Assembly: GCA_002307145.1 (NCBI GenBank)
Contig: DBTR01000033.1
Coordinates: 43,810-107,809, forward strand
Direction of reading: 5' to 3'
Origin: Rhodospirillum sp. UBA1311
Lineage (GTDB): Bacteria > Pseudomonadota > Alphaproteobacteria > Rhodospirillales > Rhodospirillaceae
DNA length: 64,000 bases
Shown here: positions 8,803 to 18,900 of the stretch, one piece after another
Numbering within the stretch: the first letter of the stretch is position 1
How the letters are laid out: each line of letters starts with the position of its first letter
Notes under the pieces: model-generated
What the model was told of the DNA's origin: nothing
What the model saw: the letters and a program-made list of their open reading frames with translations, nothing else
The model's database searches: none
Position numbers and translations under genes: made by a program

Positions 8803-8830
8803 AAAAAGGCTCCCGAAAGGGAGCCTTTTG
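8803..8830. terminator. bidirectional terminator after rcnA, beside attL
   Basis: AAAGGCTCCC-GAAA-GGGAGCCTTTT forms a strong hairpin with T-runs on both strands. It ends rcnA. Read on the minus strand, it lies just beyond the left att repeat, so before the phage inserted it was probably also the terminator of tRNA-Ser(GCU). Confidence 0.85.
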
Positions 8831-8844
8831 TTAGTCTCGCGGAC

Positions 8845-8904
8845 TGGCGGAGGGACCGGGACTCGAACCCGGGGACGGGGTTAAATCCGTCACGGATTAG
8901 CAAT
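8845..8904. repeat. attL: 60-bp copy of the 3' part of tRNA-Ser(GCU)
   Basis: These 60 bp are identical to 55082-55141, the 3' two-thirds of the intact tRNA-Ser gene on the minus strand, from the anticodon loop to CCA. Identity ends sharply on both sides (C versus T on the left, T versus C on the right). This copy lacks the tRNA 5' half and is not a gene. It contains the palindrome AATCCGT-C-ACGGATT. Confidence 0.93.
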
Positions 8905-9003
8905 TCCTGACGGGGGGCTCGGAAAATCGGCAGAACACTAAGGTTTCTGCGGGTTTCGGCCATGGAAATCCCGGAATATTCGGTGAACGGAAACGGACTT
9001 TTC

Positions 9004-9021
9004 GGCTACGAAAGCGGCTAC
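9004..9021. repeat. left-arm direct repeats GGCTAC, candidate integrase arm sites
   Basis: GGCTAC occurs at 9004-9009 and 9016-9021, a 12-bp period, 100 bp inside attL. The same pair with the same period lies at the right end of the prophage (55007-55024). This suggests arm-type binding sites for the integrase. Confidence 0.45.
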
Positions 9022-9028
9022 AGTTGTT

Positions 9029-9574
9029 CTACTTGCGTTCCTGCCGCCTCCGGTTCCACTCCAGGATGGCGTCGTTCGGCAACGGCTCCGTGGAGCGCAT
9101 CACCTCCTGGAAATCCGCATCGCGTTTCGCCTCGTCGTCGGGAATCGCGCGCAACTCTTTCATGCCGTCGACGACGGCGCGGACCTCGGATGCGGTCTTC
9201 GCCTTCGCCTTGACTTCGAGCGTCCGCGTGCCGAACCAGAACGCGACGACGGTCCCGAGGATCATCCACAGCGCGTCCGGAACGAGCGCCAGCGCCTGCA
9301 TGCTCACCGAGAACTCGACGGGATCGACGACGCACCACCAGAACAAGCCGATAGTGCCGAAGGTGAAGAGCGGGCGAACGAGGCGGTTCAGTCCGTCGAC
9401 GAGGCTATCCCACCAAGTGGTGGACGCCTTCGCGAACTCCCCGGCGACGCTCTCGCGCAAGGTGATCTGCTCGTCGTGGACGTTGGCTTCCGCCTTGTCC
9501 TTGTCGACGAAGAAGCGCCCGACCAATTTGTCGACGCCGCCCAGCGCACCGAGGATCGCGGTCAAAGCACCCAT
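9029..9574 (-). CDS. 3TM-type phage holin (GTA_holin-like)
   Basis: A 181-residue membrane protein with hydrophobic segments around LFTFGTIGLFWWCVV and ALWMILGTVVAFWFGTRTL, an amphipathic N-terminus, and a charged C-terminal tail ending RRRQERK. The pattern fits the three-TM holin family described from gene transfer agents. Its ATG overlaps the stop codon of the endolysin gene (TGATG). It would form the membrane lesion that frees the endolysin. It is the last prophage gene before attL. Confidence 0.7.
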   Translation of the reverse strand: MGALTAILGALGGVDKLVGRFFVDKDKAEANVHDEQITLRESVAGEFAKASTTWWDSLVDGLNRLVRPLFTFGTIGLFWWCVVDPVEFSVSMQALALVPDALWMILGTVVAFWFGTRTLEVKAKAKTASEVRAVVDGMKELRAIPDDEAKRDADFQEVMRSTEPLPNDAILEWNRRRQERK

Positions 9575-10149
9575 CACGCGACCTCCCGGAATTCTTCCGC
9601 GCGAGCCGTCCAGCCGCGCTCGAACTTCGCGTTCGCGGGCCGGGTTTGGATCAAGCGGGCGTAGAAGTTTCGCCGCTCGTCGACCAGAGCATTGGAGAGC
9701 GCCGCGCCCATCGCCGCCTCTGCCGTCGTGATCCGGGCGAGCGTCTGAGGTCCAAGCACGCCGTCGACATCGACCGGACCGAACCCCGCTTGGTTGACGA
9801 CGGATTGCAGCAGACGCACCGCGGCGCGCGGGCCGGAGTTGACGCCGATGTCGAACATCTGCGCCTGGAGCCGCTCCGGTAGGGCGTCGAAGCGCGGGCC
9901 GCTGAAATAGCGGGTGGCGTAGATGTGACGCGCCGTCGCTTCGTCCATCGTGCGGACCTCGTCAACGCTGACCTGCCGCCCGAGCCAGTCCGAGAGCGTG
10001 GCCTGAGTGACGCCCATATTGGTGCAAGAGCAATCCCACCGCGCGCCCGGCTTGTTGCGCGCCGCGCCATAGTGGGCCGCGTCGGAGGGATCGGCCGTGA
10101 AGCCGCCCTCCCGACGCAGGATGTCGGAAATCAGATCGTAGACGGTCAT
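9574..10149 (-). CDS. GH108 endolysin with peptidoglycan-binding domain
   Basis: A 191-residue muramidase-like lysin. The GH108 catalytic motif EGGF is at residues 15-18, with the catalytic Glu at position 15. The C-terminal half, from about GFGPVDVDGVLGPQTL on, matches the family's peptidoglycan-binding domain. There is no signal peptide, so export should depend on a holin. It lies between two holin-like genes in the lysis cassette. Confidence 0.9.
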   Translation of the reverse strand: MTVYDLISDILRREGGFTADPSDAAHYGAARNKPGARWDCSCTNMGVTQATLSDWLGRQVSVDEVRTMDEATARHIYATRYFSGPRFDALPERLQAQMFDIGVNSGPRAAVRLLQSVVNQAGFGPVDVDGVLGPQTLARITTAEAAMGAALSNALVDERRNFYARLIQTRPANAKFERGWTARAEEFREVA

Positions 10150-10150
10150 G

Positions 10151-10540
10151 TTACTTCTCCTCCCCGGATCTCCGATGGTGCGGAGCGTAGTTCTCGACCA
10201 GCTTGCTCAACAGCACCTCGATCCCGCGCGGGCCCATCCATGCGCAAAGGCCGACGATCGTGTTCGTCACCATGAACAGCCGCTCCGGCGATTCCTGGAC
10301 GACCTGCGGGAGAAACGGGATCATCAGCAGGGCGAACCCCGAACCGAGGATCGACGAGAACGCGGCCGTGGGGACTTCCCAGAGCAGGTCGCGCCCCCAG
10401 AACCGGCGCTGGCCCATCCGCACCAAACGGTGATGCCAGAGCAGCCGGGCGAGCATGGCCGTCGGGAACATGCCGCAGATACCAACCGTGAATGCCTGAA
10501 GCGCGGAGAGCGGCCCGCCGCTTTCTTGTGGGTCGATCAT
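10151..10540 (-). CDS. putative holin (LydA-like)
   Basis: A 129-residue protein starting MIDPQESGGPLSAL with two or three hydrophobic helices (around FTVGICGMFPTAMLARLL, AFSSILGSGFALLMIPFL and RLFMVTNTIVGLCAWMG) and a charged C-terminus. It recalls LydA-type phage holins. The ATG at 10540 has GAGGAGG before it; the open frame upstream to 10651 overlaps the tail gene. With the 3TM holin it may form a holin/antiholin pair, but which is which cannot be told. Confidence 0.6.
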   Translation of the reverse strand: MIDPQESGGPLSALQAFTVGICGMFPTAMLARLLWHHRLVRMGQRRFWGRDLLWEVPTAAFSSILGSGFALLMIPFLPQVVQESPERLFMVTNTIVGLCAWMGPRGIEVLLSKLVENYAPHHRRSGEEK

Positions 10541-10550
10541 CGCCGCCTCC

Positions 10551-11363
10551 TCATGCCACGGTGCCGTAACGGGTGCCTGTGGCGATCCAGGTGATATTGG
10601 CGTTTCCGGTGACCGCCGCACCGCCCGCGCCAGGGCCGGAGCTATTTCCACCGATTTCTCCGCCCGAGTTGCCGAGGTTGCCGCCGCTCATCCCCACGCC
10701 CGTAAGGGCGCAGTAATAGCCGTTCTCTGCGTCTCCGGCGTTAACCGACCCCCGCCCACCGCCACCACCCGAAGTGAGGGTTCCGGAGCTGCCGTGGCCC
10801 ATGCCTCCTACAGAGCAATCAAGCCCGGAGTTTCCTCCGGAGCCAACCGGGTACCCCGCACCGCCACCGCCGCCACCATAGGCATCGTCACTCCGATCTC
10901 CGCCGCCACCGCCGCCGCCGATCACACCGAGAAGATTGTCTACCGTCGTGGGGGCTTGTGCGCGGAGCGCGGGGCCACCAGACTCGGCATTCCCGCTGCT
11001 GCTATAGTCCTTTCCCCGACCACCTTTCCCGACGATATAGCCCTTGTTAACAAGCGTCACACGGCTGCCGTTCGGCAAGACGTCGGTATCGAAGGCGTAG
11101 GCTGCGGTGCTGGTGGACCCGATGATGCCGGTGGCTTCGACAGTAATACTGGCCATCAAAGGCACCTTGCCATCCCATCCCGCAGCCATGGCGGCGGAGC
11201 GGACGTTCAGGTTCGTCATCGAGCCGGTAACGACGAGCCTGAAGGCGAAGTCGCCGCTGATCTGGCCGAGGATCGACAAGCCGCGCGACTTCGGCACACG
11301 CATGAGATTGGGCGTCGCCAGCTTGGGGCGGGTCATCCGTGGCAGGACCGGCTTCGCGGTCAT
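10551..11363 (-). CDS. glycine-rich tail tip / adhesin-like protein
   Basis: A 270-residue protein. The first ~115 residues are ordinary. The rest is very Gly-rich with blocks such as GGGGGGG and YGGGGGGAGYPVGSGG, like the polyglycine receptor-binding tips of T-even gp38-type adhesins and other phage fibre proteins. It is encoded right after the tail fibre and a small virion protein and before the lysis genes, so a receptor-binding role is likely. No enzymatic motif was seen. Confidence 0.6.
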   Translation of the reverse strand: MTAKPVLPRMTRPKLATPNLMRVPKSRGLSILGQISGDFAFRLVVTGSMTNLNVRSAAMAAGWDGKVPLMASITVEATGIIGSTSTAAYAFDTDVLPNGSRVTLVNKGYIVGKGGRGKDYSSSGNAESGGPALRAQAPTTVDNLLGVIGGGGGGGDRSDDAYGGGGGGAGYPVGSGGNSGLDCSVGGMGHGSSGTLTSGGGGGRGSVNAGDAENGYYCALTGVGMSGGNLGNSGGEIGGNSSGPGAGGAAVTGNANITWIATGTRYGTVA

Positions 11364-11365
11364 GG

Positions 11366-11773
11366 TCAGTAATCCATGTATTCAGCGTTGAACGCGACAC
11401 CCGTAGCCTGAGCCACGCCGATGGCCACGCCGAGCTTTGCGGCAGCCGGGAGGCGCAAGGCGGCGTCCGGGGTGTTTTTATCGACGAAGGTCTGGCCGAC
11501 CGGGAGCACGGTCTGCGACAGCGTGTAGGCGGCGAGCAACTTCATGTCGATCACCTTCCAGGTCGCTCCCGCATCCTGGCTGATGTAAAGGCGCAAGACC
11601 GTCGCCGTAACCGTCCCGACCGGCAACGCCGTCAGGCCGGTGACGAGCGCCCCGTTCGCGCCCGCCGTCAGCAGCGGGACGATGGTGCCGGTTCCGTCGG
11701 CGGCAGCGTTCGCCACGGTCGCCAGGGCGGAGGCGTACTTCGGGGTCGTGGGGAAGTTCGGATCGGTTGCCAT
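11366..11773 (-). CDS. small tail-associated virion protein (hypothetical)
   Basis: A 135-residue protein starting MATDPNFPTTPKYASALATV, mostly beta-strand-like with Thr, Val and Ala. Similar short proteins occur downstream of tail fibre genes in alphaproteobacterial prophages, but I know of no assigned function. AAGGAG stands before the ATG at 11773; the longer open frame to 11962 overlaps the fibre gene. Confidence 0.7.
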   Translation of the reverse strand: MATDPNFPTTPKYASALATVANAAADGTGTIVPLLTAGANGALVTGLTALPVGTVTATVLRLYISQDAGATWKVIDMKLLAAYTLSQTVLPVGQTFVDKNTPDAALRLPAAAKLGVAIGVAQATGVAFNAEYMDY

Positions 11774-11783
11774 GGTAGGCTCC

Positions 11784-12947
11784 TTATCGGCTGATGCTGT
11801 TGAAGGTGATGCGCGCGGCGCGCTGGTTGCGCGCGTCGGAAACCTGAAGCGCGGCGATCGCCGCAGCCGCAAGCCCGGAGCCCTCCACGAGCCAGACGCC
11901 CGCAGCAGTGACGCGCGCCCACGCTGCGCCGTAGGGCGGCAGGGTGAGCGGCACGGCTCCATGCGCTGAATAGGCCGTGGCGCCGGAGGTCTTCGAGATC
12001 ACCACCGGGAGGGTGGGCGAGGTATTGAGGATCAGCGCCCATCCGCCGACGTCGGCGGAGGTGGTGGTGTGCTGGAGAACGATATTCTTTCCCGGCGAAG
12101 CGATGATGTTCCCGAGATGCGCCGATGCGAGAGAAAGCGTGTTGGAGATCAGGATCGTCGGAAGCCCGATCTGCCCAGCCACATAAGCGGCAACCCAAAC
12201 GGTGCCGATGTAGAGCTTCATGATCCCATCGACGGTGTTGAAGTACAGCGCGCCGCCAGCCAGGGGATCGCCGTCATTATCCGTCGCGGGGTCGGCAGCC
12301 TTCGGGCCAAGATAGCGATCATCGAAGTGGTCGAGCGCATCGAGGGTGACGTCGCGCGCGGCTTCAGATTGGGCCTTGGCAATTTCGGAGGCGGTTTGCG
12401 CAGCCTGCGCCGCCGATACCTTGCCGTCGAGAAGTGCCGCAGCCTCGGCGACCGCTGAAGCGGCCGCCTCATCGGCCTCCAAGGCGGATTCGGCCGCGGC
12501 AGACGCCGCGATGTTCACGGAGGAAATCAGGGCATCGGCGGATTGACCCGAGGACACCTGTACCTTGGCGGAGCGGTCGACAGCTTCCTGGATCTCTTGG
12601 ATCATCATCACGACGCTGTCGAGCACCGCCTCGATCGCCTTTAGGTAAAGCCCTCCCTGGTTCGCCAAGGCGGTTTCCTGCACACGGGGAACCCGGCGCA
12701 GCAGGGTGATCTTCCAGCCTTCCGCCAAGGGGGTGCCGGAGAGCGGATAGATGACGGTGCCACCCTCCTCGCCGACGCCGGAAACGGTATAAAGAGAACT
12801 GTCGAGCGGCGCGCTCTCGGCGCCGTTGGCGTCGGTGAGGATCACGGTGAGGTGCTCCGCCGAACCGATGCGGAAATGGTAGGGCCACGACGTCGCAGCG
12901 CCGTTGCCCTCCCAAGTGTTCTTGGTGAGGGTCGAGGAAATGCTCAT
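11784..12947 (-). CDS. tail fibre with T7-type N-terminal attachment domain
   Basis: A 387-residue fibre. The N-terminal ~115 residues (TWEGNGAATSWPYHFRI ... LRRVPRVQETALANQGG) match the T7 gp17-type virion-attachment domain. A helical coiled-coil region follows at about 135-205, rich in Ala, Glu and Ser, as in trimeric fibre shafts. The C-terminal part is beta-rich. It should trimerise and bind the podoviral tail. It lies just downstream of the largest internal virion protein gene. Confidence 0.8.
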   Translation of the reverse strand: MSISSTLTKNTWEGNGAATSWPYHFRIGSAEHLTVILTDANGAESAPLDSSLYTVSGVGEEGGTVIYPLSGTPLAEGWKITLLRRVPRVQETALANQGGLYLKAIEAVLDSVVMMIQEIQEAVDRSAKVQVSSGQSADALISSVNIAASAAAESALEADEAAASAVAEAAALLDGKVSAAQAAQTASEIAKAQSEAARDVTLDALDHFDDRYLGPKAADPATDNDGDPLAGGALYFNTVDGIMKLYIGTVWVAAYVAGQIGLPTILISNTLSLASAHLGNIIASPGKNIVLQHTTTSADVGGWALILNTSPTLPVVISKTSGATAYSAHGAVPLTLPPYGAAWARVTAAGVWLVEGSGLAAAAIAALQVSDARNQRAARITFNSISR

Positions 12948-12961
12948 CGGTTTCTCCGGGG

Positions 12962-15900
12962 TCAGTGCTGCGAACGGATCAGGTAGTCGACGAGGGGCAC
13001 GTCCTCGCCCTTCGATGCGCGCTCCATGGCGGAGATCGCCACGTTGATCTGCCCGGCCGGGATCTTGACCGGGCTGACGACATTGCCGCCGGCGACCATG
13101 TACTTCACGAACGAAAGCAAGTTCACATCGCGGTTAGGATCAGCGGCATCCCTCGCCGTGCGAGCGACAGATTTGAGAGCGTCGCCTACCGCACCGAGGC
13201 TACGGGCAGGGCCTGGGGCGGCATCGAAGCCCTGGATCGTGCTCGCGATCTCACGAGCGAAGGGCAGCGCTCCCATCATCGTCGAAACACCGGACCAAAG
13301 GCCGTGGGCGACGTAGTCGGTCCAATCCTTGTCATCATCGCCCGCGCCGTCGTCGTCGCCGAACAGCATCCCCGGCAAGCCGAGCAGAGCTTCGCCAAGC
13401 AGGGTTTCGACCCAGAACAGCATCAGGTAATCAGCAGCGAGCGACGCCACGGCGGCCGGGTTTTTGAAGTCCGTTCCGGTGGTCTTGCGCATCGCGACGT
13501 TGAGCTTGGTGTTGAAGTAGCTGTAGAAGGTCGTCCACAGCTTCACGGTTTCGGAAAGGCGGACGTTCGGGCTCCACGTTCCACGCTCGAAAGCCGAGAG
13601 CGACGACATCAGCCCCGAACCCTGGGAAGCTTCGACGAAGCTGTCGGCGATCTTCACCGCTCGCTCCTCGGCCTCGCCTGCCGCCAACGCCTTGTTGTAG
13701 GCACCAAGCCAGGTCGGAACGTCGACCTGCTGCTGCATCTTCACGATCGGCCAGAACATCACCTGCACCGCACGGTCGCGCAGGCCATCGCCCTTGAACC
13801 TCGCCAGGGTGTCGCGAATATCGCGCTGCTGGGTTTCCGCGCGGGTGCGCATGAAGTCCGACAGCGCGTGCACGGTGCGCGTCGCCTCCGCCGGGTTGCG
13901 GACGAAGGTGGAAAAGCCCTGCCAAGCCCACCGCTTGCCGAGTTCCACTGCGGTTTGGGTGAAGCCGGTCACCTGCACCAGCGAGGTGCTGACCTTCAGC
14001 CCCATCGCGCCGAGGCTCAGCGACGACCGCAGGCCGCGCAGCATGCGAGAGGGGCTTTCGAAGGCCTGCACCTGCCCCACCGCGGTGTCCTTCAGCCACA
14101 TGTCCAGGCCGCGCACGGCGTCGAGCCCAAGGTGCTGCGCGATCGCGGTCTTGACCTCGGGATGGTTCAGAAGCTTCCAGGCGTCGTGCACCGCGGGCCA
14201 CATCGCGAGATCGGTCACCACCTGGTCGACGTGCTGCTCGATCACGCCGAGCGACAGCTTAACCGATTGACCACCCGAGCCGACGCGCTCCTTGGTGTGG
14301 CCGTGGCGGGTGTTGGCGGAGCCGAAGCGTCCGGTCGCCATGCTCTTGAACTGCTCGTCGATGTCGTTTTCGGAGGTCCGCACCGACATCTCGGCGTCGT
14401 ACTTCAGCGGATAGTAGCCGCCGCCAATCTCAAGCGTCTTGCCGTCGGCGGTCTGGACGGTGAAGGCCGAAGCCTCGACCTTCGGCGGCGCGATCCCCTT
14501 GCGCGTCTTTTCCAGCGCGGCGATCTCCGGCCAGAACCGATCGAGATAGTCCCAGGTGTCCTGGACGAAGGCCCAATCCCGCGCCTTCAGGGTTGCGAGG
14601 ATGGCGCGATAGTCGGCCTCGCCCCAACGGCGCTGCCTGTCGTTGACCAGCGCGGCGCGGTTATCCTCGTTGCCCCAGTTGAGAGCGATCGCCAGCCGCT
14701 CGTCGAGCCGGAGGGACACGCCGATAGACGGGATGAACACGGCGGTGTTCTCGCCGGTCAGCCGTTCCAGCCCCCTGCCCTTGCCGTAGTGCTTGGCGGC
14801 GAGTTCGGCAAAGGCTTCGCCCTCCGCCTTCAGGCGCCAGAACCGCGCCACCTCGGCGTTGCGGATCGGTTCCAGCAGGTGGCGATCCCACCAGCCGCCA
14901 CGCTTGAACCCGTCCATCGTCTCGATCCAGGTCCGCGCCTTGGTCAGCAGGGCAAAGTAATTCTGCGCGTAGCGTTGCGCCCGCATCAGCACGTCGTCGC
15001 GGCTGGGGTTGGCGACGAACTTGCGCGGCGCGACGTTCGCGGCGATCACCCCCGCACCTTCGGCGGCGGCCTCATCGAGGGTCTTCTTCTCCCGCGCGCG
15101 CAGCAGCTTGTTCTTGAAGCGGGCGACGTGGGCGATGCTCATCAGGGCATCATGCACGCCCCTCAGGGTCTCCATCGGCAGGTCGCGGTAGTTCACCATC
15201 GCGGCATCGTCGAGGACCGCCTGGGGGATTTCCGGCAGAACCTCTCCAGCCGCTTCCTTGGCCGCGAGCCACTGACGGAGGGCGGCGCGGCGGTCGAGAC
15301 GGCCAGGAGCTACGCCCCGGAATTCGTACTGGTCGAGGATGTCGTCGATCCGTTCGAGGTAATCCGCTCCGGCCTTTCCGATCGCCTGGCGCGTCGCCTT
15401 CTGCGAGAACTTTCGGACGTCGGCGGTGATCCGGTCGACGTCGCTCGCAGCCTTCAGGCTCTCGCGTTGGAGGTAGAACGCCATCAACTGCCGTTGCTTG
15501 GCCTCGACCGCTGCGGCGGTGTCGCGCGCGACAAGCGCCTTTTCGTAGTCCCGCGCCGCGCGCCGCTCCTGTTGCCGGAAACGCCCGGATTTTGCGGCCT
15601 CGCGCGCCTTCATCTTACCGATCGCCCGCTTCGCGGCGTCACGCAGCACTGCGGCCGGGGCGGGTTGCTTGACCCGCTTGCCGCCGACGCGCGCCAGAGC
15701 CGCCAACTCGGCGGCGAGGAATTCGCCCCGGGCATCGTCGTGAATCGCTTCGAGCGCCTTCCGCTCCAGCGAGCCGTCGGTGAGGATGTCGCCGTGACGT
15801 TCCTTCATCACCGCATCGGTCTCGCGGCGGATCACCGCATACATGTCTTCGGCGGAGATTAGCGCGCGCACGAATTCGTCGCCCGAGGAGTAGCCGAACT

Positions 15901-18900
15901 GGGAGGCGAGAAGGTGGTGCGAGACGCCGCCTTCACGCGAATAGATGTGCGGCCCCCAGGCCTGTCGCTTGCCGTTCTTCGGCCCCGGCAGACGGGCCAG
16001 GACCTCCTCGCCGAATTCCTCGACGAGGGCGGCGCGATCGAGCTTGACCCGGCTGGCTTCCGAGCCGTCAGGGCGGCGCCCATGCATCAAGAGCGCCAGC
16101 GCGGCGTAGACCGGGCGACGGCGAACCTCGGCGTCCACACCTTCCTCGACCTTCGCCCGCTCGGCCTTCCAGGTGGCGGTTTCCGCGCGCTTCATCTCGC
16201 CGAGGATCTGGCGTTCGAGCGCAGTCTTCGCCTCCTCGGTCGCTCTGCCGCTGAGGCGTTCGAGCGCCGCAGTTTCTGCGGGCGTGAGGACGGCCCGCAC
16301 AGCATCGGCCACCGCATAACGTTCGGCGTTTTCCGCTTCCGCGATCGCGCCGTCGGCGGCCAGCAGGCGGTCGAACACCCCGCGCACCTCCGGTGTGAGG
16401 TCGACATGGAGACCGCGCAACGAGCGATAGGTGTTGAGAAGCCAAGCTTTGAACCGCGCGAACGCATCGCGCAGCGCGGCAGACGGGGCCTTTCCCTCCA
16501 TCAGGTAGGCCTCGAACCCACGCGCCCAGGTCTCGTGCTGCTCACGGGTGAGCGCCGCGTGAATGGCGTCGGAACCGGATTCGGAAACCTTGATATCCGC
16601 GCCGATGAAATCGAGCGCGGTCTGGAGGTCGGCTTGCAGTTGCGCCCGCGCCTCCGGGTTCGCGCGCGGATCGAAGGCGTCGTCGATCATCTGGAACATC
16701 CAGAAATGACCGCTCTCGTGCAGGAAGGTCGAGAGGTCGGCGCGCTCGGTCAGGCGGATCAGGTTGGCCGGGTGACCGTAGGGATCGAGCGCACGCAAGA
16801 ACGCGCCGCGCACTCCCATGCTGCCGTCAGGCTGATAGAAGACGTCGCCGTGAGCCTTGATAACGTCGGAGCGGGAGAGTATCTTCTTCGTACGACCTCG
16901 CTGACCAGAGGCTTCGTGCTGTTGGCGTCCCTGAGACGCCTGCCCCTCGGAATTAGACCGTTGGGTAATCAGGTCAGCGGGGTCATTTCCGTTTCTGGAA
17001 TAGACCACATCACCACGACGAGCGGCTTCCGCCCATCGGTCCGCGATCCATTTCGCGCCATCAACACCGTCAACTCCGCTCCCCTTGCCATAAACGCTCA
17101 ACACCACGTTCATTCGGTCGCCAGCCTGATTCCGGCTGTCCGCCAGGATCGGAACGATGATCGGCTTTCCATCGGTTCCTTTGACGTTGACGACCACCAC
17201 GAACGAACCGTCACCTTTTCCCGAAGGGAAGATGAACACAGGATCGGCCACGAGGTTGGGAAGATCGTTCCACGTTTCCGCCGATACCTCCGGGTGCTCC
17301 GCCATCGCTTTGCGAATTTTCCCCGCGAGCATCACAAGGTTGGCCTTGGGGAAGCCGAGCGCACGCAATACCGGATACGTCCGGCCGAGCCGGATTAACT
17401 GCCCACCGGGAGCGGATCCGGACCGAACAGCGGCGACGCGCTTCTGCCAGTGCGCCGCGTCCTTGGCAAAGGCCTCCTGCGACAAAACCATGCCGCCCGC
17501 CTCATGCTCGAACTGCTTCAGCGCATCACGGATTTCCACGTCGGTCGCGGTGTCGGGGTCGAGTCCCTCAGCCCGCAGCACCTCGCGCAACTGCGCCACC
17601 GGCTCGTCGAGACGCGACGCGCGCGCCTGTTCGTCGTGGGTGCGCAGCGGGTTTCCCGTCCACTCGCCGAGGATCGCATCGAGCACCGCCTGGCGATCGG
17701 CATAGCCGTTGGCGTCGCCCTGGAGGTTGTCGGCAAGCGCGGGATGCTCCGCCGCGACGAGATTGTCGACGTCTCCGACGCCGCGCCCCTCGGCGAACAA
17801 GCCGGGGAAGGTCTTTCGGGTGATCCCCATCGCGCCGAGTTCGCCTGCGAGCGGCGTGCCGAGGCGGACACCGCCCTTCGTCTTCAGCAGCGACAGGATC
17901 GGGTATTTCGCCGTGGCGTCCTCGTTGGTGCGCCCGCTCTTCAGCCGGTCGATCACCAACGTGAGATCGTCCCGCGCCGCGACTTGCCGCGCGAGGTCGG
18001 CGTTCGGCCCCTCGATCGCGGGATTGTCTTCGTTGAAGAGGGCGAGCGGGTCCCCGCCGAGCGCTGCGGCCCGGGTGCGGTAGCGCTCCTGCCAGAGCGT
18101 CGCCTGTTGCCGCGCCACTTCAGGGGTTGCGCCCGCGTTGGTGAGCATTTCATAAGTGCGGTCGTAGACGGCTTGGGTGGTGTCGTTCCCCTCGGACTGG
18201 ATCGCGGCGCGTTCGGTGGCCTCGTCGATGGCGCGCTGCCGGTCGCCGTCGGTCCAGGCCTTCGCCTCGGCGGCGGTCATCTCCCCCGCCACCAACCGCA
18301 CGTGCGGAACGATCTTCTCCGCGTTCGCACGCGCGACCGCCGACGTCATGAACCGGCCGGTTTCGATGGCGAGGTCGCCGCCGCTGATCAACGCCTGTTC
18401 GAGTTGATCGCCGACACCCCATTCCGCCGCCAAGCGCTGTGCATCTTCAGGAGGGATAGTTCCATCCTGGAACAGCGCCGCCAGTTCGCGCGCCGGGACA
18501 TAAACGGTGTCGTTCTCCCCGGCCAGCCGTGAGATCAGTTCGGCGGCCTTGGCGGGATCGCGCGCCGTCAGCTTCGAGTTTCCGACAGCGTCCATCGCCT
18601 GTTTCAGGGCTTTCGCGCGATCGTTGGCGTCGAGGGCATCGGCGTCGGCCTCGATGATGCGACGATGCCGGGGCGTGACGCCCGCGATCATCCCGACGAG
18701 GCCGCCGACCCCGGCGCCGATCTTGCCAGAGTCGCCCACCCCCTCGGCAAGATCCTGGTCCGGCGCGAACAATGCCTTCGCCGCGGCGTTCTGGCCGAAC
18801 TGCTCGGCCATTTCCTGCGTACCCTCGGATGCGGCACGGACGCCTACATTCGCGAGGTAGCGCGCGAAGGTGCCCTTGATCGTGGGCGGCAATGCCTCCA

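Noticed and set aside
8845..8904. Possible second tRNA-Ser gene at the left end
   Set aside because: Only the 3' 60 bp is present; the acceptor 5' strand and D arm are missing.
8905..9028. Short ORFs between attL and the holin gene
   Set aside because: Only short shadow frames are present; the stretch holds the GGCTAC repeats and otherwise nothing I can support.
12965..18532. Long plus-strand ORFs (up to 965 codons) opposite the giant virion gene
   Set aside because: They are Arg/Gly/His/Ala-rich mirror translations of a GC-rich gene; no motif or ribosome-binding site supports them.
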